From NCBI GenBank assembly GCA_020809705.1, contig CP085827.1, positions 7,068,001-7,132,000 of the forward strand: a stretch of DNA of 64,000 nucleotides. The letters are read 5' to 3'. Both the position numbers and the translations under genes were made by a program. Below, one piece after another: positions 13,256-25,042 of the stretch. Position 1 is the first letter of the stretch. Every line of letters starts with the position of its first letter. This DNA comes from Calonectria ilicicola (taxonomy: Eukaryota; Ascomycota; Sordariomycetes; Hypocreales; Nectriaceae). Below the pieces are notes generated by a model that saw nothing but the letters and a program-made list of their open reading frames with translations, did no database searches and had not been told where the DNA came from.

Positions 13256-13810
13256 ATGCAGCTCCTTTATTCACCTCTCCTCTTTGTGGGTAGCGTCTTT
13301 GCGTCTCCTCTGTTTACCCGCACAGACGAACAGCTTTGCATGTCCAAGGGCACGCAGGTTACCGAGTGGTATGTCCACAACTTCGACTTCCACGCTTCAT
13401 ACACCTTCTCGACGCCCGCGCACCAGAACTCGTGGGGATATGTCAACTTTACCCTTACCAACCCCGCGCTCGATTATCGCCCTATCTGCAGTAGCTCTTC
13501 GTCCCAACTGCAAGAATTTTACGATGGCAGCGAAGTGTATAGTTGCAAGGACCCTATTAGTGGAATCGAGACTTCATACACATTCAATCGCTTGACTGGT
13601 GACCTTCAACTAAACCAGACCTGGACTTGCGAGGAAGATAACGGCTATATTCAAGCTGGAGGCGGTATCACGCTCAATCTAGAATGTTCCGATGAAATTT
13701 GGGAGAATCCCAAGTGGGAGGAGGGAGAGACTTACAGTCAGCGCACCGTGAAGTGTACAGAAATTCCTCTTGTCAAGGCACCCATCACCAACATTAATGC
13801 TACCTTTTAA
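13256..13810 (+). CDS. Small secreted cysteine-containing protein (AA1-like candidate effector)
   Basis: A single exon of 184 residues. The start at 13256 was preferred over an in-frame start at 13211 because it begins directly with a signal peptide (Met-Gln-Leu-Leu, a hydrophobic run, then a cleavage-like Phe-Ala-Ser-Pro). The mature part has six cysteines, suited to three disulphides, and at least three N-glycosylation sequons (NFT, NQT, NAT). The order of a WYVHNF strand, a SWGYVNFTL strand, a Cys-rich YSC segment, a ETSYTF strand and a TWTC segment recalls the AA1-like beta-barrel family of secreted fungal proteins. That family assignment is by impression only. There is no GPI signal or membrane segment. 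Likely apoplastic or cell-wall associated; role unknown. Confidence 0.7.
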   Translation: MQLLYSPLLFVGSVFASPLFTRTDEQLCMSKGTQVTEWYVHNFDFHASYTFSTPAHQNSWGYVNFTLTNPALDYRPICSSSSSQLQEFYDGSEVYSCKDPISGIETSYTFNRLTGDLQLNQTWTCEEDNGYIQAGGGITLNLECSDEIWENPKWEEGETYSQRTVKCTEIPLVKAPITNINATF

Positions 13811-13916
13811 ATGCATAATGAGGTGAATCCCCAGGCTTATTTTGTCAAAGAACGCGACGGGGGATAATTAAATGAGGCCCAACTTCAGACTGCGCTGGTG
13901 GTTTTAAGCATATGAG
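13811..13916. other. 3' flank of secreted-protein gene
   Basis: Short spacer between the stop codon and the solo LTR. The left target-site copy ATGAG is at 13912-13916. Confidence 0.5.
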
Positions 13917-14142
13917 TGTAACACGGGCTCCCTCACACTAAGGGAAGCCCATATCCCTTGAGTTCTAAGACAATGGAGCCCTAGCCCTGTAGACCCAACA
14001 AGACAGAGTAGCCCGTTCATTCCCTTATTTAAGAAGAAGGAACTGATAGAGGAAGGAAGGAAGGATCAAGTTTTATTTTCGTATTCAATAGGAACTTACG
14101 TTTACCCTGCCTGACTACCTCAATCAAGATCGTCCTGTTACA
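13917..14142 (-). mobile_element. Solo LTR, inverted copy with perfect 5-bp target duplication
   Basis: 226 bp beginning TGTAACACGGGC and ending CCTGTTACA. The flanks at 13912-13916 and 14143-14147 are both ATGAG, an exact 5-bp target duplication. It matches the reverse complement of the copies at 22739 and 47657 over its full length. The exact duplication and complete ends argue for a fairly recent insertion and LTR-LTR recombination. Confidence 0.88.
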
Positions 14143-16747
14143 ATGAGCCCTCATTCACGAAATAATTTTTAACCCTTTTAATCTTTGGTCACCCTGAAGA
14201 CATTGTGGATAATTTATTAGAAGTTTTGCTACCTGGACGTTTCTTTTTTTTAAAAAAAAAAAAAAAAAAAAAACTGCCGTTGCCAGTATGAAACTTGATT
14301 AAATATACCTTAGAGAAAAGCGTAATGGTTGATAGAACCGGAGCACCTTTCTGCAGTATTTTGTATTCGCCTTTTCTGTGATAAATTTATCACACCTCTC
14401 TTAATTTCTTATTCTTATATTTCTGCAATGGTTTGAGTTACTGATCGGGCTTGCAGGGTAGGTAGTGAGGAGTCCAAAACGGTCACACTCCTCTAAAAAC
14501 GGAGGTACTTGCTTGCCCATTGGCAAGTAGAGTGGCTACATGACTATTTAGTAAATAAATGAGGGTTTTCGAAATCAGCGCGTGTGTAGCTTCGCTAGAA
14601 CTAAATTAACTGGCTACTGGGAGTCCAGGCAAAGGCTCTGGCACTTGGTGGATTCGCCAGCAGGATATTAGGCAGCGGGAAATTAGTTTTGGATCACCAC
14701 TTTGTTGGGATGTCAGAAAGAAAATAAAAAATTAGCAATTATGTTATGAAACGTGGTATGTGCTCTAAGGATGGCGTCTACTTGTTATTGCATTGTAAAT
14801 ATTTGCATCGTTTTGAGCTCTACACTAGATTTAGACGCACCGAAGATGATGTTGATAACACACACATACATGACTTTTTCATTTATCGTATGGCTGTCAG
14901 ATAATCCCAGCCGCCTTAACATCTGCCGCGAAGGGGCACAAGAAACAAGTTAGCACAATAACATGATTGCAAATTTGCTGCTGTGGCGCATGGAATAATA
15001 TCCCAGTAGAAACTCATCGCTTATCACGGAAGGTCGGCGCCGACACTATGTGGACACGGATGCATGGATTAGCTACGAAACCCGAGATTGGGTGGGCGGG
15101 TTATCGGGGCAATCTATGATTCCGAACAGTCACACAATCTTGCCCATTACCTATTGGTTGGTTTGAGGTGACGTTCAGTTTCCCGTTTGACTCACATTGG
15201 AGAATAACCTTGCAACACGAACTCCATTACACTTCCTGCCTGGGAACTGGTTTATGGAATGGCATGCTTGCGAATTGCTTGACGTATCAACCTTTCAGTG
15301 TGGGGCGCCCCACCTTTTGCGGTCTACTCATAGTAGGTGGGCAACCTCGGCACTGGCCTTCAGTATTCCGATGCGCTTGTATCAGATTATGCACATTGAT
15401 CCTTGCATTAGTGACGAATCTATAATTCACGGCATAATCTAGTAGAGCTTGTGTGAGTAATACATATGGATGATTGCCCTGAAAAGAACCATTCAGAGGA
15501 TCGACATACCGTTCTGTGTTAGAAGACAATGGGCGCTTTTTACCAAATGCTCACCTTTAAATCATTAAAAAAAGGAACAGTCATAAAATATCACTATGCC
15601 CGCAGCTGGATATCCATCAGAGCCTATTAAGTGGTATTGTCTGTTGGCGAAAATGGCGTTCTCAATCCCTCAAGAAATTCCGGAGAGGTGTAAACCTGGA
15701 GCATTTGCAACTAATGTTCGCGACTGCATAATGTGAAACAAAGATACAGTTGACCGTAACTGAGAAGTGTTGGTGGCTGATTGGAATTGTTGATTTTCAG
15801 GCTACCGTAAAAGAGAGCGAAATTAATGGTTCCATTAATCCATCTTTGTCAAGTTTTGACTATAGGCATACAATACCAACACTTAGATACAATTATTACT
15901 TCGTTGTTGCGGCTTATGCACTGTAAAGATTCCATTGATATACAGCCAAATATCCTCGTTCCTTGTTCTGAGTACCGAGAGTCATGTCAAACTTAGCAAT
16001 GTTGGTCAAAGATAACGATGATAGAGTTTGGGTGGGGAATCTAGCGGAGATTAGGACCGCTCAAACACGATAGCAGAATTACTGCCTGGCTCGTGCAGAG
16101 GCAAAGATGGTTTCAGCGTGCACAAACACAAAGAAAGAACACCACTTTGCAGGGGGGGCGATGATGTGCTGAGGTCTCAAAGATCTGCCCCTAGTCAGCT
16201 CCCCCGTAATTAATCGTGGAAATGCGCTTGGGCCTTCTCTCCGAAATGATCCGCACCTCCCATCTTGTCCTTGATGAGCTGAAGGGATATCTTAGAACAG
16301 GACTATCAGGAATCAATCAGCCGTCCAATTTATTGTTGTGAGTACTGGCATGGTAGACCAATGCATGAGGCGCTGAGTATGGGCTTAAATGCCTAACGTG
16401 TCGGAAGCGAATAGAGTTTTGCCCATGCTAAGCACTGTCTTACGAGGTAGAGAGAGGTATTTCACTTTCAGGGGTGGATGGGCCTAGATGTTTTTAGGCG
16501 CCATTAGTGTGTCAAGCTTGGCGACATGGGCCCATCGCCTCGAATTCAGGACGGGAGAAGAGACCGGCTAGCTGACCAGGATCATTCGAGGAGTAATAGA
16601 AACAGACACGATTCAAACTTAAACTAATTCTCTCTGCAACGCCGATTTTAGTGACACTAGTCAGCGAATATTTAAGGACTGCCACTCACCATAACGCGGA
16701 CTCCTGACTCAAATCGCCCTTCATCACATCTTTCTGCATGAGTCACT
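14143..16747. other. Gene-poor AT-rich spacer
   Basis: 2.6 kb without a supportable gene. An 8-T run followed by a 22-A run (14244-14273) forms a T/A palindromic homopolymer. Open frames at 14753-14953 and 15168-15529 are short, overlap on both strands and show no domains. The promoter of the FAD monooxygenase should lie near the right end. Confidence 0.55.
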
Positions 16748-18193
16748 ATGGCGGAAGAAGGGCAATTTAAAGTCATTGTCGTCGGTGGAGGCCCTAATGG
16801 CCTTACTGTCGCCCACTCTCTTCACCACGCTGGGATCGACTTTGTGGTTCTTGAGCGACGCAATAATGTTTTGGAAGATGTTGGCGCCAGCCTCGTAATC
16901 GCGCCAAACAATCTACGCGTTTTCCACCAATTTGGCTTACTACCGAAGCTCCTGGAAATTGGAGGAATCGTACGCGATTGTCGAGGCTTTACAGTGGACG
17001 GGCGTACATTCAAAAAGAACTCTGCGTTTGATATAATCAACACTAAGTATAATAGCCCCGGAGAATATATCTAGCTGATTCACGATTAATTTTAATGTAG
17101 TCATGGACTTCACCCTCTCGCCTACCACAGGGCGCAGCTAGTCGAGGCACTTTATGACGGTCTTCCGGAAGAAGCGAAGGCCAAATATCTCACAGGGAAG
17201 AAACTAGATGACATTGTGGCAACTAAAAACGGGGTCGAAGTAACTTGCACAGATGGCTCGAAATTTTATGGTTCTATTGTGATTGGTGCAGATGGCGTGC
17301 ACTCACAGACCCGGCGTACGATGCGACGTCTCGCCCTTGCCGATGCCCCTGAACTTGAAGCAACATGGGACACAGAGACGCCCTACAAAACGAGGTATAA
17401 ATGTATGTGGGCGTCATTCCCCCGGCCCTCTGAACCTGGACAAAGCTACGAAACCCAGAACACCGATCGCTCTGTTATGTATATTACAGGAAAGGAAAAG
17501 GGTTGGATTTTTTTGTATGAGAGATTGCCAAAGACAACGACTGAACGCACCTCCTACACCAACGATGACATCGAAGCTTATGCGAAACTATTTGCCGACA
17601 TGCCCGTAAATGAATCATTGAAAGTCAAAGACGTATTCGAAAAACGCACCTCGGTTGGGATGGCCAATCTTGAAGAGGGTGTGGTGAAGAACTGGAGCTG
17701 GGGAGGGAAAATTGTTCTCGTGGGTGATGCGTGTCACAAATTTACCCCAAATGCTGGTGAGAAAAGCAAAACTTTAAATATGAATCATGGACGTATAAAC
17801 TAACAAATTTGCTTTGTAGGTATGGGACTCAACAACGGTATCCAAGATGTCGTCGCTTTGTGCAATCGTATTCAAAAGACGGTTTGCGTAAACAAGCAGA
17901 CTGGCCCTGAAAAATTGCAGATTGCGTTTGAAGAGTATAGGAAAGAACGTATTGCAATGGTCGAGGACTGCTTCTCACAATCTGCACACTTGACTAGGAT
18001 GCAGGCGTGGGCGAATGGGACATACTACATCCTAGCTCGGTATGTTTTTGCTATCAGTGCTGTGCAGAAGCTCTTTATAAAATCCTTTACATCACCATCA
18101 TGTAGAAAAGGGTTCGTAATTGATTACATACCTTCGACAGAGCCTCTTACTGGCAAGGTTGCGTGGGACCATCCGATCCCGGTCCCGGCTTAG
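16748..18193 (+). CDS. FAD-dependent monooxygenase (PHBH / salicylate-hydroxylase type)
   Basis: Three exons (16748-17046, 17101-17756, 17820-18193) encode about 442 residues, typical for the group. The dinucleotide fold VIVVGGGPNGLTVAHSL is at the N-terminus with the acidic FVVLERR strand after it. VIGADGVHSQTR is the DG motif near residue 161. GDACHKFTPNAGMG near residue 307 is the second FAD-ribityl motif, and its last part is restored only by removing the intron at 17757-17819. The first intron (17047-17100) restores HGLHPLAYHRAQL before the Rossmann beta strand. These enzymes hydroxylate or epoxidise aromatic, polyketide or terpenoid substrates using NAD(P)H and O2. The C-terminus is not clearly membrane-anchored. 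It faces a convergent MFS transporter, suggesting a small modification-transport pair. Confidence 0.9.
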
Positions 18194-18919
18194 AGACCAA
18201 TATAGTGGCCACTCTTCGTTTTTGCCAGTATCATGGGGGTGTTGGAGGGCTAGCTTAAGATGATGGAAAGTAAATATAGATAAAGAGAGTTAATAGAAAT
18301 AGTCGGTAAACGTCGCTGAAAACTTTCGCCTCATGGTGTTATCGAATCGGACTGTGCGGGACTGCAAGCTGCCTGGCTACCATGGTGTTGGTAGAGTCTT
18401 CTCATCACATACGCATTCGTGTTTTAATCTTGTGCGCTAATTGCTGCCGGGTCGCTCTCCAGAACATCGTATCTGCCAAAATATGGGGAGTGATATGTTT
18501 GGAGCCGTTGCCATAGTGTTCACCTTCTATGCCTTGCAGTCCGGCACGCCTTTCTCGTTCGACCAGACCCGGTACCAGTTGACCTTGGTTCGTACAAGTA
18601 AGTTGTTGACCTCGTTTGATCGTGACGAGGGTTTTTGACTTTGCCTTTTAAATAGCCTAACACACCGGAGAAATAAGGGGTAGAAGTTGAGACGGCGGGG
18701 GAAACAAGTGATGAGGAGAGGCCTTTCGCCCGTTAAGAACTATGACTATGTTTTGACATGACTAGGGCCTTCGACCTCAGTGTCAAGAAGATGGAGTTTC
18801 ACATGGGCATTTTTGAACCAACAAACTGAATTTGTTTACTACATATGACACGAAGATGCTAAGTAAATGTACATGTCCAGTTTATAACACGTAGCGGAAA
18901 TGAGGATTCTAGGACTTTG
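18194..18919. other. Convergent intergenic region
   Basis: Shared 3' flank of the monooxygenase and the MFS gene. One 65-codon open frame at 18441-18638 lacks any recognisable feature and is not called. Confidence 0.55.
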
Positions 18920-20574
18920 TTAACCACAATCACTTAGAAATTCCCAAGAAGAACTTACTTCGAAATCTGTAGTATCTATAGCTTCCTCCGGGATATCGTC
19001 ACTGGAAACAGCAGCTTGGTCCCGTCTACGATTTCGCGCCATGAGGAGGGCACGGAGAAGCAGGGCAACAACCATCTGCGTAGCTGAACAAGCCAGAATG
19101 ACAATACATCCAGTTGGATATAAAGGAGACTCTTCGGCAAGAAACGCATGAGGGCCAATGATGTTTCCCGCGCAGTAGGCTGTAAAAACGATGGCTGAGG
19201 CAGTTATTCTCTTGGTGTAGCCACCTAGATTCGCGGCTGGCATCTGGAGAGCCAGGACCAACGAAGCAACAAATGAACCAACAATATAGTACCCGAATAA
19301 TACGCCTATCTTATGATGAGTTCTATCCAGTTTCCACATAAGGCAGGTTCCTATTACAGTAGGAATCAAATATATTGTCATAATAATGGTCCGGGAGTTT
19401 TTGATCTTTGACGCCAAAAATGTACCCGACAATATCCAGAATACCTGAAAGGCGCCTTGAGGAATACCCAAGGCTGTTGTTAGCAACGGATCAGTAACGA
19501 GACCCTTAATAATGAGTTTTCCAAAGTTTGCGATACCACCATTGATGACCTCGTTCAAAAGCATGAAAAGGGTCAATAGCCAAACTTGTGGGTCTAGAAA
19601 AGCTTCCTTGATTTGGTACCACTTGATCGATTTATTGAGTACCCCAGTTCGTGAAAGTCGTGCGCGACCGATAAGAAGAGCCTTTTCTTCAAGACTGAAG
19701 TATTTGGCAGCCATGATACTGTCTGGCAAAAATACGAACAGAACGGCTCCCCAGATAACCGTAACTCCACCGCATGTGAGAAATACGGCCTTCCAAACAG
19801 GAAAAGTATCGATTTGGCCAATCCCATAGCTGAGAAGACCACCGATCATAGAACCAAAACCATTACAGCAATAGAAGATGCCAGCTCGAAAAGGTTGTTC
19901 TGATCGGACGTACCTGTGAAAATATGCGTAAGTCTGAGAAACAAATTGAAGCATGTTGATCAGTCTCACCACATGGAAACCATCATCATAAAACAAGTCG
20001 TGACGGGTGCCTCGAAAATTCCCAAAAATAAACGACAGGCAGCAAGCCCTCCAAAATTACTGCATGCCGCAGTGATCATCAAAACCGCGCCCCATGCCAG
20101 AACACACCCAGAGATGACTACTCCCATGCGTGTTTTTTGCGCAAGATACACCCATGGATATTCGGCAACCAGATATGCAAGATAGAAAATGCTCGCAAAC
20201 CACGAATATTGATCTTGAGAGATGCCGGTGCTTGTGAATAGATCAAAGACGGCAGCGTATGACATCGCCTGCTTATCGATGTATTGCAAAACATAAGTTC
20301 CCGCTAATAAGGGAAGCACCACAAGGTCAATCTTTCGAACCAGGCGACGATTCTTCTCCTTGTCGCTCAAGATTTGTTGAATGTATTCTTCATTAAAATC
20401 GTGGTCTCGAAGAAATAATTCCGCTTGATCAAGATTTTCGACGTCTCCATTTTCAATTGATCCGATCTTAGTGTTGTGTGTATCTTTTTTCTCCAGGTCT
20501 GCACCATCCTGGTCATCTGGCTTTTTGCTCATGTCGTCCATTTCAGATACGTGGTCTAGGTGGTGACGTCTCAT
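18920..20574 (-). CDS. MFS transporter, allantoate-permease (DAL5-like) family
   Basis: Two exons on the minus strand (19970-20574 and 18920-19913) joined over a 56-bp intron give about 532 residues. The splice joins SMW to YVRSEQPFRAGIFY, the usual loop following transmembrane helix 4 in this family. The N-terminus is a long hydrophilic, charged cytoplasmic stretch. The first helix region has the family run LVVLPLLAGTYVLQYIDKQ and then a GISQDQYSW segment. ACRLFLGIFEA matches the helix-4 signature. These proton symporters at the plasma membrane import small organic anions such as allantoate, ureidosuccinate, carboxylates or vitamins. It ends 727 bp from the convergent FAD monooxygenase. The substrate is unknown. 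Confidence 0.9.
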
Positions 20575-22738
20575 GAAAAGTAGAGAAGAGAAGATAAATG
20601 AAGCTTTCGATAGCCCGGTGAACCAGATATATCATGAAATGAAATGCGTCTTGGAATGGTAAGCCGATCTACGTTATCGCGTACCCCTTATCAATTCCGA
20701 ACGATTAGACGAAGGTCAGGGGTCAAGATATTGGAAAGATAAGAATTATCCACCTGAATCCCAGGACAGATAGGGCAATCTTTATCACTTCTTCTTACAG
20801 TCGGGTATCTCCCCGGTAAGTACCGAGGGAGAGGAATATGGAGGCGGGGTCACCAACCCCTCTTGGATCGGCTATCCTAGCCAAATTTGAGATTATTATT
20901 GGATTGGTGCATTGTGAAATTGAAATCCTGTCGTCGGGCACTAATTTGGAGCCCCGATGAGACAAGAAAACATCTTCGGGTTCAGATCTTGCTCCCGCAC
21001 TAAAAGTTCAGATAGAGCTAAACTTGATATGTCGATTGAGACCCCATGCTTGTTCTTCTTATCGCAGTCCAACCCCGCATAGCTGCTTGAGAACCACCCG
21101 ATCGGTTACAAAGCAGGGCTTTTCAAATCAGCCGATTGCGAACGCCCAGGACAGCTTGGGCACAATGATACGGTAGCACTCTAAAATTTAATAATTCTAT
21201 ATTTCCATGTGCCTTTTTTTTATCCTCACTGTGCTCTCGAATCACAGCACATTTAAAACTGGGAAAATCAATTGCTGACAGAGTAAAGTTACAGCTAGAT
21301 CAAATAATTGTCAGTGAACGAAGCGATTTTATTTCATCTATCTCTTCATTCAGCTTTATCCTGACGACTTTTAAGCTAATGAAAGGGAACACAAGACTTA
21401 CCACTAATGCGTATTGTTACTAGTCCGCATCCAATTAAGATGTTCAAAACACATCCTGAGGTGCATTTTAATTTCCACCTTACTTACTTCTACTCTGGCG
21501 TAGTGACGACTTCGAAGCCTGCTCCAAAGCCTCAACAGTGGCAGATAAGGTGAAGCTATCTCCACTGCCTGCGGTGATGACTCCTTTGCGAACCTTTGTG
21601 GTGCTGGGCCGAGCACAGCATCTCCGATACATCTTGGAAAGATTAACCGTCGGATATGACAGCCGAAGCCTCTTCACATCAGGCGTCAAGAAAGCTGAAA
21701 ATTCAGAAACACTTTTGGGCCTCTGATCTGAGTCACTGTCAGAGGTTGGGGATGAGCTTCATTGCGAGAAGGCTCCCTTTGAAACAAAGGATAGCTTGAA
21801 TACTAATCAACGGTGGCAGATACAGCTAGGTTTGGCCAGGATTCGCTCGACCAAGATACAATCAAATTAATCGTCTGTACAGCACAATCTTGATGTTCTC
21901 ATGAAAACTTAGATAGTCGTACTTGGGATGTTTTCCCTTGCCAAGACCGTGAATGCCAACGCACATCCTTCACATTCCTCAACACAATGTCGCATACAAT
22001 TAAGTAGTTACATCGACGTATATTTGATAATCTAGGAACCTACAAAACACAAGGAGAGTTGATGAAGGCGATGGAGAGATAGAGCGGAAGTCGCTTTTTT
22101 GGTGGCTTGGTGCTTGCTGGGATGCCGTGTTGGCGCCATGTGCTCGGAGCTGTCTCAGGCCCACAATTCCCTCGCATCTTGCATTATTTATTTTGAGTCT
22201 GACGGGTGAGCCATTGGAGTTTCTCGTTATGCTGCTATATAGAGCCTGTGTCCAGATGATTATACTGTCCCTAGATGCTGGCTCTGGATGCTGTCCTTGG
22301 ACGTCAGATCTCTTGGTAGAACATCAACCTCATTACACTCTCATCTTCGAATACTAGTGACCACTACTCGTATCATCGAGTCTTCGAATGGTTTTCTTTG
22401 ACATACCCTAAAGAGGTTAATACTTCCTCTTACCATATTTACGCTGATGAATGTCTTTAATTCATGCAAGAGAGTCGCTGAGACGTGAAATAAGGAGGCA
22501 GCCCCTAGCCGCTACACCAAAAGGTCTATTTATGCCTCGGTTAGGAGTAACACAGGATATTTGGGTCTATATGGCACAGATCTGTATCAGTCGCCGAACA
22601 GGAAAGAAACCAGAAAGCTTCAATTCTCCAATAATAGGTTTACAATGCACCCCTGTAGCAACTCCAGCATAGTGTTTTCTGTATTGGTACAAAATGTGGC
22701 AATTTTAATTTTTATTTAATGCCTGCCGTATATACAAG
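20575..22738. other. Intergenic region containing a repeat fragment
   Basis: 2.2 kb upstream of the MFS gene. Short open frames at 21404-21726, 22127-22357 and 22451-22672 have no recognisable domains. A repeat fragment at about 21898-21993 is listed separately. Confidence 0.55.
21898..21993 (+). repeat. Dispersed repeat fragment, second family (copy A)
   Basis: The run beginning CTCATGAAAAC and ending ACACAATGTCGC aligns with 47023-47115 over about 95 bases. Most of the differences are transitions (T/C or G/A), the pattern left by repeat-induced point mutation. It is not part of the solo LTR family. It is probably the remnant of a transposon whose type I cannot tell. Confidence 0.6.
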
Positions 22739-22964
22739 TGTAACGGGGCGACACTGATTGAGGTAGTCAGACAGGGTAAACGTAGGTTCTTATTGAATAC
22801 GAGACTAAAGCTTGATCCTTCCTTCCTTCCTCTATCAGTTCCTCCGTCTTAAATCAGAGAATGAACAAGCTGCTTTTTCCTGTTGGGTCTACAGGGCGAG
22901 GGCTTTATTGTCTTAGACCTAAAGGGATATGGGCTTCCCTTGATGTGAAGGAGCCCGTGTTACA
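22739..22964 (+). mobile_element. Solo LTR (226 bp)
   Basis: Begins TGTAACGGGGCG and ends CCGTGTTACA. The flanks ACAAG and CCAAG are a one-mismatch 5-bp target duplication. It lies immediately downstream of the MFS gene at 23027, whose stop codon is only 62 bp away. Confidence 0.85.
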
Positions 22965-23026
22965 CCAAGCCTATGAGAAAGAAAAGACATTTATTCTTTG
23001 TTCAAGCTCCCGGTAATACGGCTAAC

Positions 23027-24571
23027 TCAAAGCTCGTACCGAAATTCCTTATTCTCTAGATCAGTAAGATCTAAAAACTCATGGTTATCTTCCACGTGAT
23101 AAGAATCTCCACTCTCTATCTTTTCTTGATCCCTTTGTTTATTTCGGAGGGAAAAAATCCACCTCATAATTAAGAGATCCACAGTAATCAAAAAGTAAAT
23201 AATGCAGATTGATATTTTTGCCGGTAGATATCTTGGGGCATCTCGAGCCTGGAAGGTGTGGGGTGAAATAATGTTGCCCACGGTATATGCAATAGTACCG
23301 ATACAAGCGACGGTAATTTTCTTTGTTGAGCCAGCCACGTTTGAGCTTTGGAGACCTAGAATCGTTGTCCATCCAATGGGAATTCCTCCACTTGTATAAT
23401 ACCCAATGAGGGCTGGCACCTTCTCGGTAGTTGCCATAAGAATTGCGCCAATGATGGCTGGTATGTGACCGAGGATGCAAAAGTACAATCTCTGGCGAGT
23501 CCTCATTGCAGCATATGTCAGACCGAGCAGTGCCACAATCTCCCAAGCCCCGAGAGGAGTCACTAACAGCAGTGACTCTGTGCTAGAATAGCCCATGCCT
23601 CTAACTAAAATATTCCCGAAGCTAGTTGCAATAGAATTCGGGATATTAGCCGCAAAGATCCAAAATGCGTAGAGCCATGTCGTGACGTCAGTCAATGCTT
23701 CTTGTACCTGGGCCCATTTAAAAGCCTGTGAGCCAATTCCCTGCTGATTCTGTCGAATTCTCTCCAAATGAAGAGCCTTCTCACCATCGCTGAGAAATCC
23801 TGCCACAGCTGGCGAGTCTGGAATGACAAACCAAAACAATATGCCAACAACCACAGTCAAGAGGCCAAGGAAGAGGAATACAACTTGCCAGCCTTCTAGT
23901 TTGGCATGAGGGTCGTTTCCGACATGCAGTGCCACACCGTATGCAAAGTAACCACCAAACATTTGGGCGGCACCACAGACAGAAAACCAAATCCCAACTC
24001 GGAACGCTTGCTCTTCCTTTGTGTACCATTGCGAGGTAAATAAAACCCAGGCAGGCACAATAGCAGCCTCAAAAACACCGAGCATAAACCGGCAAGCTAA
24101 GAGACCACCGAAATTCTTGCACGCAGCCATTGATGCAAGTGTTGCTCCCCAAAGCACCACATTGACTGAGACATATTTTGCCAGTGGAAACATTTGAATC
24201 AAACGAATGGTGGGGAATTCAAATGCCAACTGACCAAAGAAAAATATAGAAGCTACCCAATTGAATTCGTTGCCTTTCAATCCTGTTGATTTGAGAATCC
24301 CTGTTACGCTTGCGTACGAGATTGCTGTTTTATCGATATACTGAAGAAAATACACGGTGCAGATCAGTGGCATGATGTGCATATCGATTCGCCGGAGAAG
24401 CCTTCGAGTATTTTCTGGGTTTAAAGGTGTAGCTAAAGGCCCAGTTTCATTGAGCAATTGAAGCGCGGTATCGGCGCCATCATTTGTCGCATGCTTGACT
24501 GCATGTCCCTGGAGAGCTTGAACTCTTTTTGGGTCTGAGTCGCCACCGCCATTCTCAACCCCTTTTGCCAT
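23027..24571 (-). CDS. MFS transporter, allantoate-permease (DAL5-like) family
   Basis: A single exon of 514 residues. The architecture is that of a 12-helix anion:cation symporter with a hydrophilic N-terminus, MHIMPLICTVYFLQYIDK at the first helix, NWVASIFFFGQL at the second, and ACRFMLGVFEAAIVPAW at helix 4, followed by the family loop QWYTKEEQAFRVGIWF. It is a paralogue of the transporter at 18920-20574 but lacks that gene's intron. It is co-oriented with the alpha-hydroxyacid dehydrogenase whose coding end is 472 bp upstream, so it likely imports or exports the organic acid or amino acid handled by that block. The nearby regulator may control both. Confidence 0.92.
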   Translation of the reverse strand: MAKGVENGGGDSDPKRVQALQGHAVKHATNDGADTALQLLNETGPLATPLNPENTRRLLRRIDMHIMPLICTVYFLQYIDKTAISYASVTGILKSTGLKGNEFNWVASIFFFGQLAFEFPTIRLIQMFPLAKYVSVNVVLWGATLASMAACKNFGGLLACRFMLGVFEAAIVPAWVLFTSQWYTKEEQAFRVGIWFSVCGAAQMFGGYFAYGVALHVGNDPHAKLEGWQVVFLFLGLLTVVVGILFWFVIPDSPAVAGFLSDGEKALHLERIRQNQQGIGSQAFKWAQVQEALTDVTTWLYAFWIFAANIPNSIATSFGNILVRGMGYSSTESLLLVTPLGAWEIVALLGLTYAAMRTRQRLYFCILGHIPAIIGAILMATTEKVPALIGYYTSGGIPIGWTTILGLQSSNVAGSTKKITVACIGTIAYTVGNIISPHTFQARDAPRYLPAKISICIIYFLITVDLLIMRWIFSLRNKQRDQEKIESGDSYHVEDNHEFLDLTDLENKEFRYEL

Positions 24572-25042
24572 GGCGCGCTTTCCTTGTGGTATTTGAGGTA
24601 TATAAGAGATCAGTTAGTAGGCTACATGACCCATCAAGTCCAACATTCTCGCCCCGAGTATTTATAGCGAGTCTAGCAATTCAAGCACGCAAGCGTGCAG
24701 GGACCAACACTTACCCTGTCCGGATGGGGAATTCAGTACGCGATGAATGATACAACTTCCTCTCTAGGAAGTGGATATCCACTTAAAATGAAGATTTAGC
24801 GAGAGGGTCGCGTGTTCGCAAGCACGTCATTGTTGTCAAAAGTTGCAAAGATGGATCAGTCACCAAATAAGGTGACATCGAGTACAGATGAAGAGAAAGT
24901 TCCTTTTGGGAGACAATAGTACATATCCAGGACGAGCCATTTTCGAGTATTTAAATTGAACTGCTTAAATTTTTTGAGCATCTGCGTTTTGTGACCTACA
25001 AAAGGTCACGTATATTTTGCCCTGCCTTTCCAAAATAGACGC
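24572..25042. other. Promoter region of the MFS gene and 3' flank of the dehydrogenase
   Basis: 471 bp with no gene or repeat seen. Confidence 0.5.
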
